This document shows, one piece after another, positions 38,150-48,247 of a DNA stretch of 64,000 nt; within the stretch, counting starts at the first letter, position 1; each line of letters starts with the position of its first letter. The notes under the pieces were generated by a model. It worked only from the letters and a program-made list of their open reading frames with translations, was not told the DNA's origin and did not search any database. A program made the translations under genes and the position numbers. The stretch spans positions 354,852-418,851 of the forward strand of contig NZ_PXOH01000001.1 in the NCBI RefSeq assembly GCF_003007785.1, read 5' to 3'. This DNA comes from Aphanothece hegewaldii CCALA 016 (GTDB taxonomy: Bacteria; Cyanobacteriota; Cyanobacteriia; Cyanobacteriales; Microcystaceae).

Positions 38150-38548
38150 ATGGAAAAACCGATTATTTTGTGTGTTGATGATGAAAAAGTTATTTTAGAT
38201 AGTCTAAAAATACAGCTTAAAAATGCTTTTCAAAATAATTATAGTTATGAAACGGCAGAAAGTGTTGATGAAGCGATCGAAATTATTGACGAATTACAAG
38301 GCGATGAGATTCCGATATTAGTGATAGTATCAGATTGGTTAATGCCTGGAACAAAAGGAGATGAATTTCTGATCAAAGTACATGAAAAATATCCTAAAAT
38401 AGTAAAGATAATGCTGACAGGGCAAGCGGATGATGAAGCAATTGATCGCGCTAAACAAAAAGCTAACTTATATGAGTGTATTGCTAAACCTTGGAATTGT
38501 GAAAAATTAATTAATATTATCAAATCTGGACTAACAAATCATGGGTAA
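38150..38548 (+). CDS. Single-domain response regulator
   Basis: 132 residues, a receiver domain with CVDDEKVILDSLKIQL, the phospho-Asp in VIVSDWLMPGTKGDEFL and the Thr in IMLTGQADDEAI. The switch region is IAKPW. The LTGQAD and KPW forms are those of HupR/RpfG-type receivers. It overlaps the next gene by 8 bp and has no output domain. It may compete with or relay to the related receiver of the following diguanylate cyclase. Confidence 0.88.
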   Translation: MEKPIILCVDDEKVILDSLKIQLKNAFQNNYSYETAESVDEAIEIIDELQGDEIPILVIVSDWLMPGTKGDEFLIKVHEKYPKIVKIMLTGQADDEAIDRAKQKANLYECIAKPWNCEKLINIIKSGLTNHG

Positions 38549-39608
38549 ACCAGTAATTATCTGTATTGATGATGAAGCAACCGTTATAAATAGTTTAAAA
38601 ATTGAACTAAAAAAAGCAATTGGTGAAGATTGTATTATTGAAACAGCAGAAGGGGGAAAAGATGCGATAGAATTGGTGAATGATTTATTAGCAGAAGGCT
38701 CAGAAGTAGCGGTTGTTTTATCAGACTACATTATGCCCGATTTAAAAGGTGATGAAGTCTTAACCCAAATTCATTCAATGTCACCCAATACTTTAACGAT
38801 TATGCTCACTGGGCAAGCGGATTTAGAAGCAGTATCTAAAGCGATTAAATCAGCTAAATTATATCGTTATCTGCCGAAACCTTGGCAAGCAGAAGACTTA
38901 AAATTAACCGTTGTCGAAGCCGTTCATAGTTATTTACAAGATAAAAAATTAAAAGAACAAAATTTTAAATTAAAACAACTTAATGAAGAATTAGAACGAT
39001 TAACAAAAGAACAATCACAAATTATCTTAGAACGAACATCCGAACTAGAAAAACTTAATCGAGAATTAGAACGTTTAGCACATTTAGACGGATTAACAGA
39101 AGTAGCAAATCGTCGGCAATTTGAGAAATCTTTATCAAGCGAATGGCTAAGAATGGGGCGAGAAAAACAACCTTTATCTCTAATTTTAGGTGATGTAGAT
39201 AGCTTTAAAAGTTATAATGATCATTATGGGCATTTACAAGGAGATGATTGCTTAAAAAAAGTAGCAAAAGCTATCTCTCTTGCCGTTAAACGTCCAGCCG
39301 ATTTAGTCGCACGATATGGCGGTGAAGAATTCGCCATTCTTTTACCGAATACAAATCAAGAGGGAGCTTTTAAAGTAGCAGAAGAAATTAGAAGAGCAGT
39401 TAAACAATTATTAATTCCTCACCCCGTCGCCCATGCTGTCCCTTATATTACAGTTAGTTTGGGCGTTGCTACTTTAATTCCTTGCCATCATTTATCGGCA
39501 TTAACTTTAATTAATGCTGCTGATGAATCTTTATATCGAGCCAAAAAACTAGGACGCAATCAAACAGTTTTGTCTGACGCGAAAAGTATATACAAATTGG
39601 AGGTGTGA
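38541..39608 (+). CDS. REC-GGDEF diguanylate cyclase
   Basis: 355 residues. The receiver (about 1-125) is a sister of the preceding one: CIDDEATVINSLKIEL, LSDYIMPDLKGDEVL, LTGQADLEAV, PKPW. A long coiled coil (about 130-180) leads to the cyclase domain with DGLTEVANRRQFE, the catalytic GGEEF and an upstream RPAD inhibitory I-site. It should make cyclic di-GMP when phosphorylated, with product inhibition. This is the likely output of the four-gene run. Confidence 0.93.
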   Translation: MGKPVIICIDDEATVINSLKIELKKAIGEDCIIETAEGGKDAIELVNDLLAEGSEVAVVLSDYIMPDLKGDEVLTQIHSMSPNTLTIMLTGQADLEAVSKAIKSAKLYRYLPKPWQAEDLKLTVVEAVHSYLQDKKLKEQNFKLKQLNEELERLTKEQSQIILERTSELEKLNRELERLAHLDGLTEVANRRQFEKSLSSEWLRMGREKQPLSLILGDVDSFKSYNDHYGHLQGDDCLKKVAKAISLAVKRPADLVARYGGEEFAILLPNTNQEGAFKVAEEIRRAVKQLLIPHPVAHAVPYITVSLGVATLIPCHHLSALTLINAADESLYRAKKLGRNQTVLSDAKSIYKLEV

Positions 39609-39657
39609 ACTTAATCGAAAATAGTGCTAAAGTAAAAAAAAATTAAATTGTATCAAT

Positions 39658-40236
39658 ATGGGACTATTTGACGATGTAAGCCGCTTACTTGAAGAGCGAC
39701 TCGATGAATTCATAAAAAATAATCCTCATTTAGAATTACAAGCATTACTTGATCAAGTTGAAGAACAAGAACGAGATACAACACAATTGATCAGTTCTTT
39801 ACAAAGTGAGCAAACACGTCTAGAGTCGGAAATTCTAGCAATTGCCGAAGATATTCAGAAATGGCATATTAGAGTTAATAAAGCGCAAACCGCAAATCGA
39901 TTGGATCTCGCACAAGCCGCACAGGAACGAGAAGCCGCCCTATTACGTCAAGGTAATCAACTTTGGGGACGCATGGAAGGAACCAAAAAACGTCTCACCG
40001 AAGCACAAAATTTATTTAAACAAATTCAGCAACAGAAAAAAGAACTCAAAATCAAAGCAGAACAAGCAAAAACCCAATCGGCGGCTAGTTCAAATACTAA
40101 TACCAGAGGATGGGAAGAAGGGCAAAATTATTCAAGCGATCGCTATCAAAAAGAATATGATCCTTTAGAAAAAGAATTTCAGCAATGGGATATGGATGAA
40201 GAATTAGAACGATTAAAGCGAGAAATTAATTCATAA
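39658..40236 (+). CDS. TIGR04376-type coiled-coil protein
   Basis: 192 residues. The conserved start GLFDDVSRLLEERLDEFIKNNPHLEL is followed by a long Glu/Gln/Lys-rich coiled coil (about 35-135) and a polar end with YDPLEKEFQQWDMDEELERL. This is the pattern of the cyanobacterial TIGR04376 family of unknown role. It lies 49 nt after the diguanylate cyclase and could be read from the same transcript. Confidence 0.85.
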   Translation: MGLFDDVSRLLEERLDEFIKNNPHLELQALLDQVEEQERDTTQLISSLQSEQTRLESEILAIAEDIQKWHIRVNKAQTANRLDLAQAAQEREAALLRQGNQLWGRMEGTKKRLTEAQNLFKQIQQQKKELKIKAEQAKTQSAASSNTNTRGWEEGQNYSSDRYQKEYDPLEKEFQQWDMDEELERLKREINS

Positions 40237-40259
40237 AAAGGATGTTATTTAAGTAACTT

Positions 40260-41438
40260 ATGCTTCAAACCTCTTTAAGTATTTCATCTCCTAAAGCTCG
40301 GCTAATTGCCTTTTATTTGCCTCAATTTCACCCAATTCCAGAAAATGATCAATGGTGGGGAAAAGGTTTTACGGAATGGACTAATGTAGCTAAAGCAAAA
40401 CCTTTATTTTTTGGTCATGAACAACCTCAAGTACCCGCCGATCTTGGTTTTTATGATTTGCGTGTTGCAGAAGTTAGAGAAGCACAAGCAGAAATGGCTA
40501 AAGAATACGGTATAGAAGGGTTTTGCTATTGGCATTACTGGTTTGGTAACGGAAAAAGATTATTAGAAAAACCTTTTCAGGAAGTTTTAAGATTAAAACA
40601 ACCAAATTTTCCGTTTTGTTTAGCATGGGTTAATCAAACATGGTCAGGAATTTGGCATGGTAGTCCTGATAAAGTTTTAATAAAACAATATTATCCAGGA
40701 AAGGAAGATTACCGAGAACATTTTTATACTTTGCTAGATGCGTTTAGTGATGAGCGTTATTTAACTATAGAAGGCAAACCTATTTTTATGGTTTACGAGC
40801 CGACGGCTATTCCTGACTCTCGTTTTTTTACAGATTATTGGCAAGAATTAGCCATACAATCAGGATTAAAAGGATTATATTTTATTGGTATTACTCAAGA
40901 TCCAGCTTGGAATCCTATTAATGCAGGTTTTCATGCTTCAGTTGTTAGTAATCCTAATTATTTATTTACGGTTCCTCATGCAATAATTTATAAAAAATTG
41001 AATATTTATCAACGTTTATATAAAAAAATTCTCTCGATTATTGCTCCCAAAAAATGTCAAGAATATTTTCCGCCAATGCCGAAACTTTACTCATATGAAA
41101 AAGCGATTCAAGATGCTTTTATTAAAAATGATTTCACGTTTGATAACTATCCCTGTGTTTTTCCAAATTGGGATAACACTCCCCGCAGTGGCTTAAACGG
41201 TAGAGTGTTTGTCGGTTCAACTCCAGATTTATTTAAAATTCATTTGAGAACGGCTTTAGAACAAGTTACTAATCGATATTCGGAAAGCGAAAAAAGAATT
41301 ATTATTATTAAATCTTGGAATGAATGGGCAGAAGGAAATTATTTAGAGCCAGATCTAAAGTTTGGTAAAGCTTATCTTGAAGCAATTAAACAAGAAATTA
41401 TTGAAGACCAAGTTATCAAAAAAAATGATATAATTTAA
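40260..41438 (+). CDS. WbsX-like (GH99-like) glycan protein
   Basis: 392 residues. The family core begins ARLIAFYLPQFHPIPENDQWW and has GFTEWTNVAKAKPLF, FCYWHYWFGNGKRLLE and FCLAWVNQTWSG. WNEWAEGNYLEPD lies near the C-terminus. WbsX proteins are found in O-antigen or polysaccharide clusters and resemble glycosidase-type barrels; the activity is undefined. There is no signal peptide, so it is cytosolic. No other polysaccharide gene is adjacent. Confidence 0.87.
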   Translation: MLQTSLSISSPKARLIAFYLPQFHPIPENDQWWGKGFTEWTNVAKAKPLFFGHEQPQVPADLGFYDLRVAEVREAQAEMAKEYGIEGFCYWHYWFGNGKRLLEKPFQEVLRLKQPNFPFCLAWVNQTWSGIWHGSPDKVLIKQYYPGKEDYREHFYTLLDAFSDERYLTIEGKPIFMVYEPTAIPDSRFFTDYWQELAIQSGLKGLYFIGITQDPAWNPINAGFHASVVSNPNYLFTVPHAIIYKKLNIYQRLYKKILSIIAPKKCQEYFPPMPKLYSYEKAIQDAFIKNDFTFDNYPCVFPNWDNTPRSGLNGRVFVGSTPDLFKIHLRTALEQVTNRYSESEKRIIIIKSWNEWAEGNYLEPDLKFGKAYLEAIKQEIIEDQVIKKNDII

Positions 41439-41490
41439 AGCAAGTAATTGTATGTGAAAACTTTCTCAACTTCATGATGGTGTTTAATTT

Positions 41491-42330
41491 ATGACCGAAA
41501 TCATTAAACAAAATCTGATTAATCACCTTAATCAAATTATTCGAGAAAGAGATCCTTATATTGCTAATGGCGGACATTTTTTTATTAAAGAATATATTCG
41601 TCAAGAATTTAGAAATTTCGGTCATGTAGAAAGTCATCCTTTTATCGTCAAAGGGAAATCATTTGAAAATATTGTCTTAAAATTAAATCCTAATTTATCT
41701 AATCCTCTGATTGTAATTGGCGCACATTATGATACAGTACCAGGCTCTCCCGGTGCTGATGATAATGGTTCTGGTGTTGCCGTATTATTAGAATTAGCGA
41801 GAATTTTTAGTGAGAATTTACCGACAAACTATCCCATTCAATTAGTGGCTTTTGATTTAGAAGAATATGGACTTTTAGGAAGTGCTGCTTATGCGAAACA
41901 ATTAAAAGAGCAGAAACAAGCATTACGCCTCATGTTTTCTCTAGAAATGTTAGGTTATTGTGATCATCGTCCTAATTCTCAGCGATATCCAGCAGGATTG
42001 AAATATTTTTACCCTTCTACGGGAAACTTTATCGCACTCGTTGGTAACATAGAAGCGACTCCAGATTTAAGAAAACTCAGCCAAAACATTCGTCAAACCG
42101 TTCCTTGTGAATGGTTGCCCGTTCCATTAAAAGGTTATCCTATACCTGATACCAGACGCAGCGATCATGTACCGTTTTGGGATCTCGGATACAATGCTAT
42201 CATGGTCACGGATACAGCAAATATGCGAAATCCCTATTATCATTCACCCAAAGACACTTTAGACACCTTAGATTTAGATTTTCTGCAAAAGGTTTGTCAA
42301 GGTTTAGCCCTAGCCATTCAGTCTCTATAA
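41491..42330 (+). CDS. M28-family zinc aminopeptidase
   Basis: 279 residues. The metal ligands are visible: His and Asp in GAHYDTVPGSPGADDNGSG (about 81-95), the Glu pair in VAFDLEEYGLLGSAA, Asp in the SLEMLGYCDHR region, and a late His in RSDHVPFWDLG or YHSPKDTLDTLD. It has no signal peptide. Members remove N-terminal amino acids or cyclise glutamine ends. The next gene begins one base after its stop. Confidence 0.88.
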   Translation: MTEIIKQNLINHLNQIIRERDPYIANGGHFFIKEYIRQEFRNFGHVESHPFIVKGKSFENIVLKLNPNLSNPLIVIGAHYDTVPGSPGADDNGSGVAVLLELARIFSENLPTNYPIQLVAFDLEEYGLLGSAAYAKQLKEQKQALRLMFSLEMLGYCDHRPNSQRYPAGLKYFYPSTGNFIALVGNIEATPDLRKLSQNIRQTVPCEWLPVPLKGYPIPDTRRSDHVPFWDLGYNAIMVTDTANMRNPYYHSPKDTLDTLDLDFLQKVCQGLALAIQSL

Positions 42331-42331
42331 T

Positions 42332-44041
42332 ATGCTACGACTCGAACAAATTAGTAAAACGTATTCCACTGGCGAACTTCTTAAAAATGTAACTTGGGAA
42401 GTGAAAACAGGCGATCGCATCGGTTTAGTTGGCGTAAACGGTGCCGGCAAAACGACACAACTCAAGATGATTATGGGAAAAGAACAACCCACTACTGGAG
42501 AAATCATCCGCCCTGCATCGCTTCATATTGGCTATTTAACACAAGAATTTGAAGTCGAACCTACTCGTACTGTACGCGAGGAATTTTGGACTGTTTTCCT
42601 TGAAGCTAACCGAATTCTGCACGAACTCGCATCAGTACAACGACAGATGGAAAAAGCGACTGGGGATGAATTAGATAAACTCATTCACCAACTCGATAAA
42701 CTACAGCGTCAGTTTGAGGCTCTCGATGGTTACGGTTTAGAATCTCGTATTGAAAAGATTTTACCAGTAATGGGATTTGCACCCGAAGACGGTGACGCGC
42801 TCGTCAGTGCTTTTAGCGGTGGTTGGCAAATGCGAATGAGTTTAGGCAAAATCTTACTACAAGAACCCGATTTATTATTACTCGATGAACCGACAAACCA
42901 TTTAGACTTAGAAACCATTGAATGGCTCGAAAATTATCTAAAAAGTTTAACGACCCCAATGGTGATTGTATCTCATGATCGAGAATTTTTGGATCGCCTT
43001 TGTACCCAAATTGTTGAAACTGAGCGCGGTATTTCGACAACTTATCTGGGTAACTATTCCTCATATTTAGAACAAAAATCCCTCAGCCGTGAGATGCAAC
43101 TGAGTGCCTACGAACGTCAACAACAAGAAATCGAACGTCAACAACAATTTGTTGATCGCTTCCGCGCTAGTGCCACCCGCAGTACTCAAGCAAAAAGCCG
43201 AGAAAAACAACTCGAAAAAATAGAACGTATCGAAGCCCCAACCAGCCATTTAAAAACCCTCCGCTTTCAGTTTTTACCTGCACCTCGTAGCGGCAGAGAA
43301 GTCGTTAGTATAAAGGATTTAACCCATACATACGACGATAAAATCCTATTTTTGGGAGCAGACTTATTAGTTGAACGAGGCGATCGCATTGCTTTTCTGG
43401 GACCAAATGGAGCGGGTAAATCTACGTTATTACGCCTTATTACGGGCATGGAAACCCCAACTGAAGGACAAGTTAAATTAGGAGAACATAACGTAATTCC
43501 CTCCTATTTTGAACAAAACCAAGCTGAAGCATTAGATCTTTCTAAAACTGTCATGGATACCATACATGATGAAGTACCAGACTGGAAAAACGAAGAAGTA
43601 CGCACCCTTCTCGGACAATTTTTGTTTAGTGGAGATACCGTATTTAAAAATGTCGCTGACTTGAGTGGTGGAGAAAAAGCCCGTCTTGCTTTGGCGAAAA
43701 TGCTCTTACAGCCTGCTAATCTTTTAATGTTAGATGAACCGACTAATCATCTTGATATTCCTGCTAAAGAGATGTTAGAGGAAGCGTTGCAAAACTATGA
43801 TGGTACTGTGTTGATTGTTTCACACGATCGCTATTTTATTTCCCAAGTCGCTAACAAAATTGTTGAGATTCGGGACGGTGAATTACGAGTTTATCATGGT
43901 GATTACGATTATTACTTAAGAAAAATAGAGGAAGAAAAAGAAAAAGCACGTCAAGCCAAACTAATCGCCGAAAAACAAGCCAAAGCCGCCGCTAAAAGAG
44001 CAAAAGATCAAGAAAAAGCCAAAGCCAAGAAAAATAAATAA
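42332..44041 (+). CDS. ABC-F family ATPase
   Basis: 569 residues with two ATPase cassettes and no membrane part. Walker A motifs are GVNGAGKTTQ (about 36) and GPNGAGKSTLL (about 352). Signatures are FSGGWQMRMSL and LSGGEKARLAL, and the Walker B motifs LLDEPTNHLD are in both halves. The linker is charged and helical. The C-terminal tail is Lys/Ala-rich. ABC-F proteins act on the ribosome in translation or antibiotic protection. The subfamily cannot be fixed by eye. Confidence 0.92.
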   Translation: MLRLEQISKTYSTGELLKNVTWEVKTGDRIGLVGVNGAGKTTQLKMIMGKEQPTTGEIIRPASLHIGYLTQEFEVEPTRTVREEFWTVFLEANRILHELASVQRQMEKATGDELDKLIHQLDKLQRQFEALDGYGLESRIEKILPVMGFAPEDGDALVSAFSGGWQMRMSLGKILLQEPDLLLLDEPTNHLDLETIEWLENYLKSLTTPMVIVSHDREFLDRLCTQIVETERGISTTYLGNYSSYLEQKSLSREMQLSAYERQQQEIERQQQFVDRFRASATRSTQAKSREKQLEKIERIEAPTSHLKTLRFQFLPAPRSGREVVSIKDLTHTYDDKILFLGADLLVERGDRIAFLGPNGAGKSTLLRLITGMETPTEGQVKLGEHNVIPSYFEQNQAEALDLSKTVMDTIHDEVPDWKNEEVRTLLGQFLFSGDTVFKNVADLSGGEKARLALAKMLLQPANLLMLDEPTNHLDIPAKEMLEEALQNYDGTVLIVSHDRYFISQVANKIVEIRDGELRVYHGDYDYYLRKIEEEKEKARQAKLIAEKQAKAAAKRAKDQEKAKAKKNK

Positions 44042-44045
44042 TTTA

Positions 44046-46670
44046 TTAACTCACGAAAATATCCTCATAAGTTAATGCTAAACCCGTATTGAGGGTAGCA
44101 AACTGTATCGCAGCGATCGCACCTTTTCCATCTTGGTCGAATAATAATGCACCTGTGGCAGAATTATAGATAAAACGATGTTTAGCAGTTGTCGCGGTGG
44201 TACCGATGACAAATTGAGTAGATTTGATGATATCGCTAGAAATTAGCCCCCCACCAAAACTAGAGCCGATGACAATTAGATCATCACTTGGGGTAAAATC
44301 GGTAATGCGATCGATTCCTTCATTAGGATTTTGGAAGATAAATAAATCGGCATTTCCTCCCCCAGTAAGAATATCATTACCCAAACCACCGACAATCTCA
44401 TCTTTTTTATTTTTACCGAGAATCACATCATTTCCGTTAGTGGCAATCTGATTACGTGTTTCATCATCATTAATAATAGTGGCGGTGACGGCTGATGTAG
44501 TTTTCCTAACATATTCTGTACCAGATGTCAACTTTAAAATTACGGTTTCATTAGATTCAACTGTGGTATCTCTTGTGGGGTTAATCACAACATTAGCGGT
44601 TGCAGAACCCGCAACAAAAGTCACGGTTTTTGTGGGACTGGTAAAATTGTTAGCACCCGTTTGCTCATAATCTGTGCTAAAAGTTGCAGTGCCTGACACA
44701 TTAAAATTAACCGTTAAAGCATTGGTCAAATTCCCAGTGCGGGTAAAAGTATAAGTAAAATTGGTAGTACTGTTTTCACTGATGCCGCTATAGTCAAGAC
44801 TGAGGGCTACAATAGGTTTGATTTCATCATTAGTAATGGTTCCTGTGACTGCACCTGTTGTTCCGATAGTGTAAGCTGCATTACTCGCAAGAGTTAAGAT
44901 TACTGTTTCATTCGCTTCTACTGTAGTATCAGGTGTCGGGTTAACTTTTACCGTAGTCGTAGCCGAATTAGCCGCAAATGTTACACTTGTACCAATAGTA
45001 CCGTAATCAACTCCGTTGGTAGCTGTTCCCGTAATTCCATAATTAACGGTTAGAGGATTTGTCAGAACACCAGTACGAGTAAAAGTGTAAATTATATTTC
45101 CTGTACCATCTTCTCTAACACTGACTGGAGAGATAGCAAGAGTGATACTCGGTAAAGTAGAGGCTGTAGCCTGTCCAAAAATCACATAGCTCTGTCCCGC
45201 GTCAACGATGCCATTGGGGTCTGCTTGAAATGCACCGATAATCAAGTCATCAAAACCATCGCCGTTGATATCCCCTGCACTACTTACAGAACGGGCTGAA
45301 TAGTCATAAGCATTAATCCCATTAATCGCAAAGCCATTCGTTCCATTAAGTGTAGAAAGGTTGAGACTATCACTAAAACTGCCACTCTTGCCAAACACCA
45401 CATAACTTTGTCCTGAATAACTGTCATTGGGGTCGGCACCAGATGCACCGATGATGAGATCATCAAAACCATCACCGTTGAAATCTCCTGCACTGCTCAC
45501 AGACCGGCCAGACCCATCATTAGCATTAATTCCATTAATTGCAAAACCGTTGCTACCGTTAAGTGTAGAAAGGTTGAGACTAGCACTAAAACCGCCACTT
45601 TTACCAAACACCACATAACTTTGTCCTCCACCAAATATGCCGCTATTAGGGTTGGTACCAGGTGCACCGATAATAAGATCATCAAAGCCGTCGCCGTTGA
45701 TATCTCCCGCATTGCTCACAGAAGCGCCTGAAAAGTCAATAGCACTAATTCCATTAATTGCAAAGCCGTTTGTTCCATTGAGAGTCGAAAGGTTGAGACT
45801 ATCACTAAAACCGCCACTTTTGCCAAATACCACATAACTTTGTCCTGAAGAATCGCCATTTGGGTTGGCACTAAATGCGCCGATAATAAGGTCATCAAAA
45901 CCATCACCGTTGATATCTCCCGCATTGCTCACAGAAGCGCCTGAAAGGTCACCAGCATTAATTCCATTAATTGCAAAGCCGTTTGTTCCATTTAGAGTAG
46001 AGAGGTTGAGACTAGCACTAAAACCGCTACTCTTGCCAAACACCACATAACTTTGTCCTGAAAAACTGCCATTAGGGTCGGCTTGATGTGCACCAATAAT
46101 AACATCATCAAAGCCATCGCCGTTGATATCCCCTGCACTGCTCACAGAAACGCCTGAAAAGTCATTATAATAAATTCCATTAATCGCAAAGCCGTTTGTT
46201 CCATTGAGGGTAGAGAGGTTGAGACTAGCATTAAAACCGCCACTTTTACCAAACACGATATAGCTTTGTCCTGCACGGACTATACCATTGGGGTCGGCAC
46301 CAAATGCGCCGATAATGAGGTCATCAAAGCCATCGCCGTTGATATCCCCCGCACTGCTCACAGAAAAGCCTGAATAGTCACTAGCATTAATCCCATTAAT
46401 CGCAAAGCCGTTTGTTCCATTGAGGGTCGAAAGGTTAAGACTAGCACTAAAACCACTACTCTTACCAAACACCACATAACTTTGTCCTGAATAACTGCCA
46501 TTGGGGTCGGCTTGATGTGTACCGATAATAACATCATCGAAACCATCGCCGTTAATATCCCCTGCATTACTGACAGACCTGCCAGACTGGTCATTAGCAT
46601 TAATCCCATTAATAGCAAAACCGTTAGTTCCATTGAGACTGCTTAGGTTAAATACTGCTGGAAATGTCAT
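44046..46670 (-). CDS. FG-GAP repeat, Calx-beta and calcium-binding surface protein
   Basis: 874 residues. Seven near-identical FG-GAP repeats of about 66-70 residues (about 1-475) each contain SAGDINGDGFDDLIIGA, with Asp-rich calcium loops as in integrin-like propellers, and QSYVVFGKSGGF. Two Calx-beta domains follow (about 480-590 and 595-700). The end has an RTX-like GGLGNDILTGGGNADLF and a terminal domain typical of proteins secreted by type I systems. There is no N-terminal signal. It is probably an exported adhesin or enzyme-associated scaffold. The DNA of the repeats is highly similar, so copy number may vary. Confidence 0.9.
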   Translation of the reverse strand: MTFPAVFNLSSLNGTNGFAINGINANDQSGRSVSNAGDINGDGFDDVIIGTHQADPNGSYSGQSYVVFGKSSGFSASLNLSTLNGTNGFAINGINASDYSGFSVSSAGDINGDGFDDLIIGAFGADPNGIVRAGQSYIVFGKSGGFNASLNLSTLNGTNGFAINGIYYNDFSGVSVSSAGDINGDGFDDVIIGAHQADPNGSFSGQSYVVFGKSSGFSASLNLSTLNGTNGFAINGINAGDLSGASVSNAGDINGDGFDDLIIGAFSANPNGDSSGQSYVVFGKSGGFSDSLNLSTLNGTNGFAINGISAIDFSGASVSNAGDINGDGFDDLIIGAPGTNPNSGIFGGGQSYVVFGKSGGFSASLNLSTLNGSNGFAINGINANDGSGRSVSSAGDFNGDGFDDLIIGASGADPNDSYSGQSYVVFGKSGSFSDSLNLSTLNGTNGFAINGINAYDYSARSVSSAGDINGDGFDDLIIGAFQADPNGIVDAGQSYVIFGQATASTLPSITLAISPVSVREDGTGNIIYTFTRTGVLTNPLTVNYGITGTATNGVDYGTIGTSVTFAANSATTTVKVNPTPDTTVEANETVILTLASNAAYTIGTTGAVTGTITNDEIKPIVALSLDYSGISENSTTNFTYTFTRTGNLTNALTVNFNVSGTATFSTDYEQTGANNFTSPTKTVTFVAGSATANVVINPTRDTTVESNETVILKLTSGTEYVRKTTSAVTATIINDDETRNQIATNGNDVILGKNKKDEIVGGLGNDILTGGGNADLFIFQNPNEGIDRITDFTPSDDLIVIGSSFGGGLISSDIIKSTQFVIGTTATTAKHRFIYNSATGALLFDQDGKGAIAAIQFATLNTGLALTYEDIFVS

Positions 46671-46698
46671 TACCTAATTCTCCTAATGTTTAAAATAA

Positions 46699-47769
46699 TT
46701 AATTAATCGTGGAATTTTCGCCAATCGTAATCACCCGCCGAATTTCGTCACTCTTAAAACCAATAGCCATCGGACGACGAATTCTAGGTAAAACGACTAC
46801 ATCGTAAAGCTCTTCTACTACTCCATCAATAGTCAAAGAATGAACAATATCACCTCTGTTTAAATCAATGACAAATAACCCACAACGAGCGTTCGCATTG
46901 AGTGAGTTTAACTTTTCATTCAACAACAACCCCGAAAAGGTTTTATTTTCTCTCGGTTTCGACAAACCAACAATGGCAAAATCACCACTAAATGCAAGTC
47001 CTCGTAAATAGCCTGGGCAAAACGCAACAGGGATAAACTCCCCTGCATCTATAAATAAATCTATATACCCAAATTCTCCAGTTCCCGAATTGTGTAACCA
47101 GAGTTTATCTTGGTAATATCTCGGTGAATGGGGCATTGATAACCCAGTGGCGATAATTTCGTTACTTTGTATATCAATGACACAACCCCCCTGTTGTCTT
47201 TGTTCTCGCCATCCCTCACTAATATCACTTTGACTAACTGCTGTCACATAGCGGGGTTTTCCATCTCGAATAGCAAGTCCATTCAAGTGACATCTATCCT
47301 CAGCCGCTATTTTAGAAATAAAAGGAGGTTGCCACAGTGGGATAAAACTATGAGTTGGTGAAACCGTTGCTAAACAGCTAAACAGAGTATTAACAAAAAT
47401 CAGTTCATCATTAACCAGTGTAATGTCATGAATATCTAAATCCCCTGTGACATAACTCATTTGCGGGACATAAAAAGCATCATAATCTTGATACACCTGT
47501 CCAGTTAAGAGCGTATTTTCAAACCGCCAAATCTGATAGAGAGTGCTGATATAAAGAGAATTCTCATCAGCATATAAACCCATACATCGGTCTAGAGTCC
47601 GTTCAAATACAGATAATTGCCCATTTGGTTGTAAGCCAATAAAAAAGACTTTCCCTGCTTGATAAGTCGTAAAAGCAAGACTTAAATTTTGTTGAGCTAA
47701 CCAAGAGATAAATTGGCGTGATGTATTGATTTCAAGCTTTTTCTTATTTTCTAAATTTTGACCTTTCAA
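46699..47769 (-). CDS. TIGR03032 family protein
   Basis: 356 residues. The start region SRQFISWLAQQNLSLAFTTY is followed by GLQPNGQLSVFERTLDRCMGLYAD and LYISTLYQIWRFEN, the hallmark of TIGR03032, a predicted beta-propeller of unknown role. HNSGTGEFGYID and PGYLRGLAFSGDFAIVGLSKPRE match later blades. It is immediately upstream of the FG-GAP protein in the same direction (28-nt gap). The two may be cotranscribed and related in export or surface function; that link is an inference. Confidence 0.87.
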   Translation of the reverse strand: MKGQNLENKKKLEINTSRQFISWLAQQNLSLAFTTYQAGKVFFIGLQPNGQLSVFERTLDRCMGLYADENSLYISTLYQIWRFENTLLTGQVYQDYDAFYVPQMSYVTGDLDIHDITLVNDELIFVNTLFSCLATVSPTHSFIPLWQPPFISKIAAEDRCHLNGLAIRDGKPRYVTAVSQSDISEGWREQRQQGGCVIDIQSNEIIATGLSMPHSPRYYQDKLWLHNSGTGEFGYIDLFIDAGEFIPVAFCPGYLRGLAFSGDFAIVGLSKPRENKTFSGLLLNEKLNSLNANARCGLFVIDLNRGDIVHSLTIDGVVEELYDVVVLPRIRRPMAIGFKSDEIRRVITIGENSTIN

Positions 47770-48247
47770 TTTTTATCCACAAGCCTTGATAGCTCTAATC
47801 AAACTTTAAGCAAGCTAAGTATTTTTAACTATAAATTTGTGATGTAGAAACAAAAAGCGACGCTATTTATTTTAAAATAACATTTCGTTTTGTAAAAGGC
47901 TAATTTTTTATAATATTTTAATTTCTCGTATCGTTATTAAGAGTTAATTTGTCTTACTTGATTAATAATAGCGACTTTTTTATTCAAAAAATATGATAAA
48001 ATATTATTGACTTTTTTCTAAAAATGTGCATAATTTTAGAAAACGACATCAAATCCCTATAAATCTTTCTGTATGAATCGTACAGACGTTTCGGAGTGAA
48101 GCGTCTCCAAACCCAGTATATATAATAATTTGGATTCTTGATCCCAACATTACTCAAAAATATGAGGTTGAATTTCAAGAGTGAGTATATTTTCTAACCG
48201 TTGATGAATATATATCGTCGGATTTAGACTAAGATTTAGAATTAATC
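47770..48247. other. 478-bp AT-rich intergenic region with one hairpin
   Basis: No credible gene was found; a 64-codon minus-strand frame has no features or ribosome site. A hairpin at 48085-48105 (GACGTTTC/GAAGCGTC around GGAGT, one G-U pair) resembles short dispersed cyanobacterial repeats. This spacer marks the left edge of the metal-homeostasis block. Confidence 0.5.

Noticed and set aside
45284..46633. Several ORFs on both strands within the FG-GAP gene
   Set aside because: They repeat with the gene's own 200-bp periodicity and are alternative-frame shadows.
47984..48178. Minus-strand 64-codon ORF in the spacer left of the metal island
   Set aside because: It crosses a palindrome, has AT-rich random composition and no start signal.
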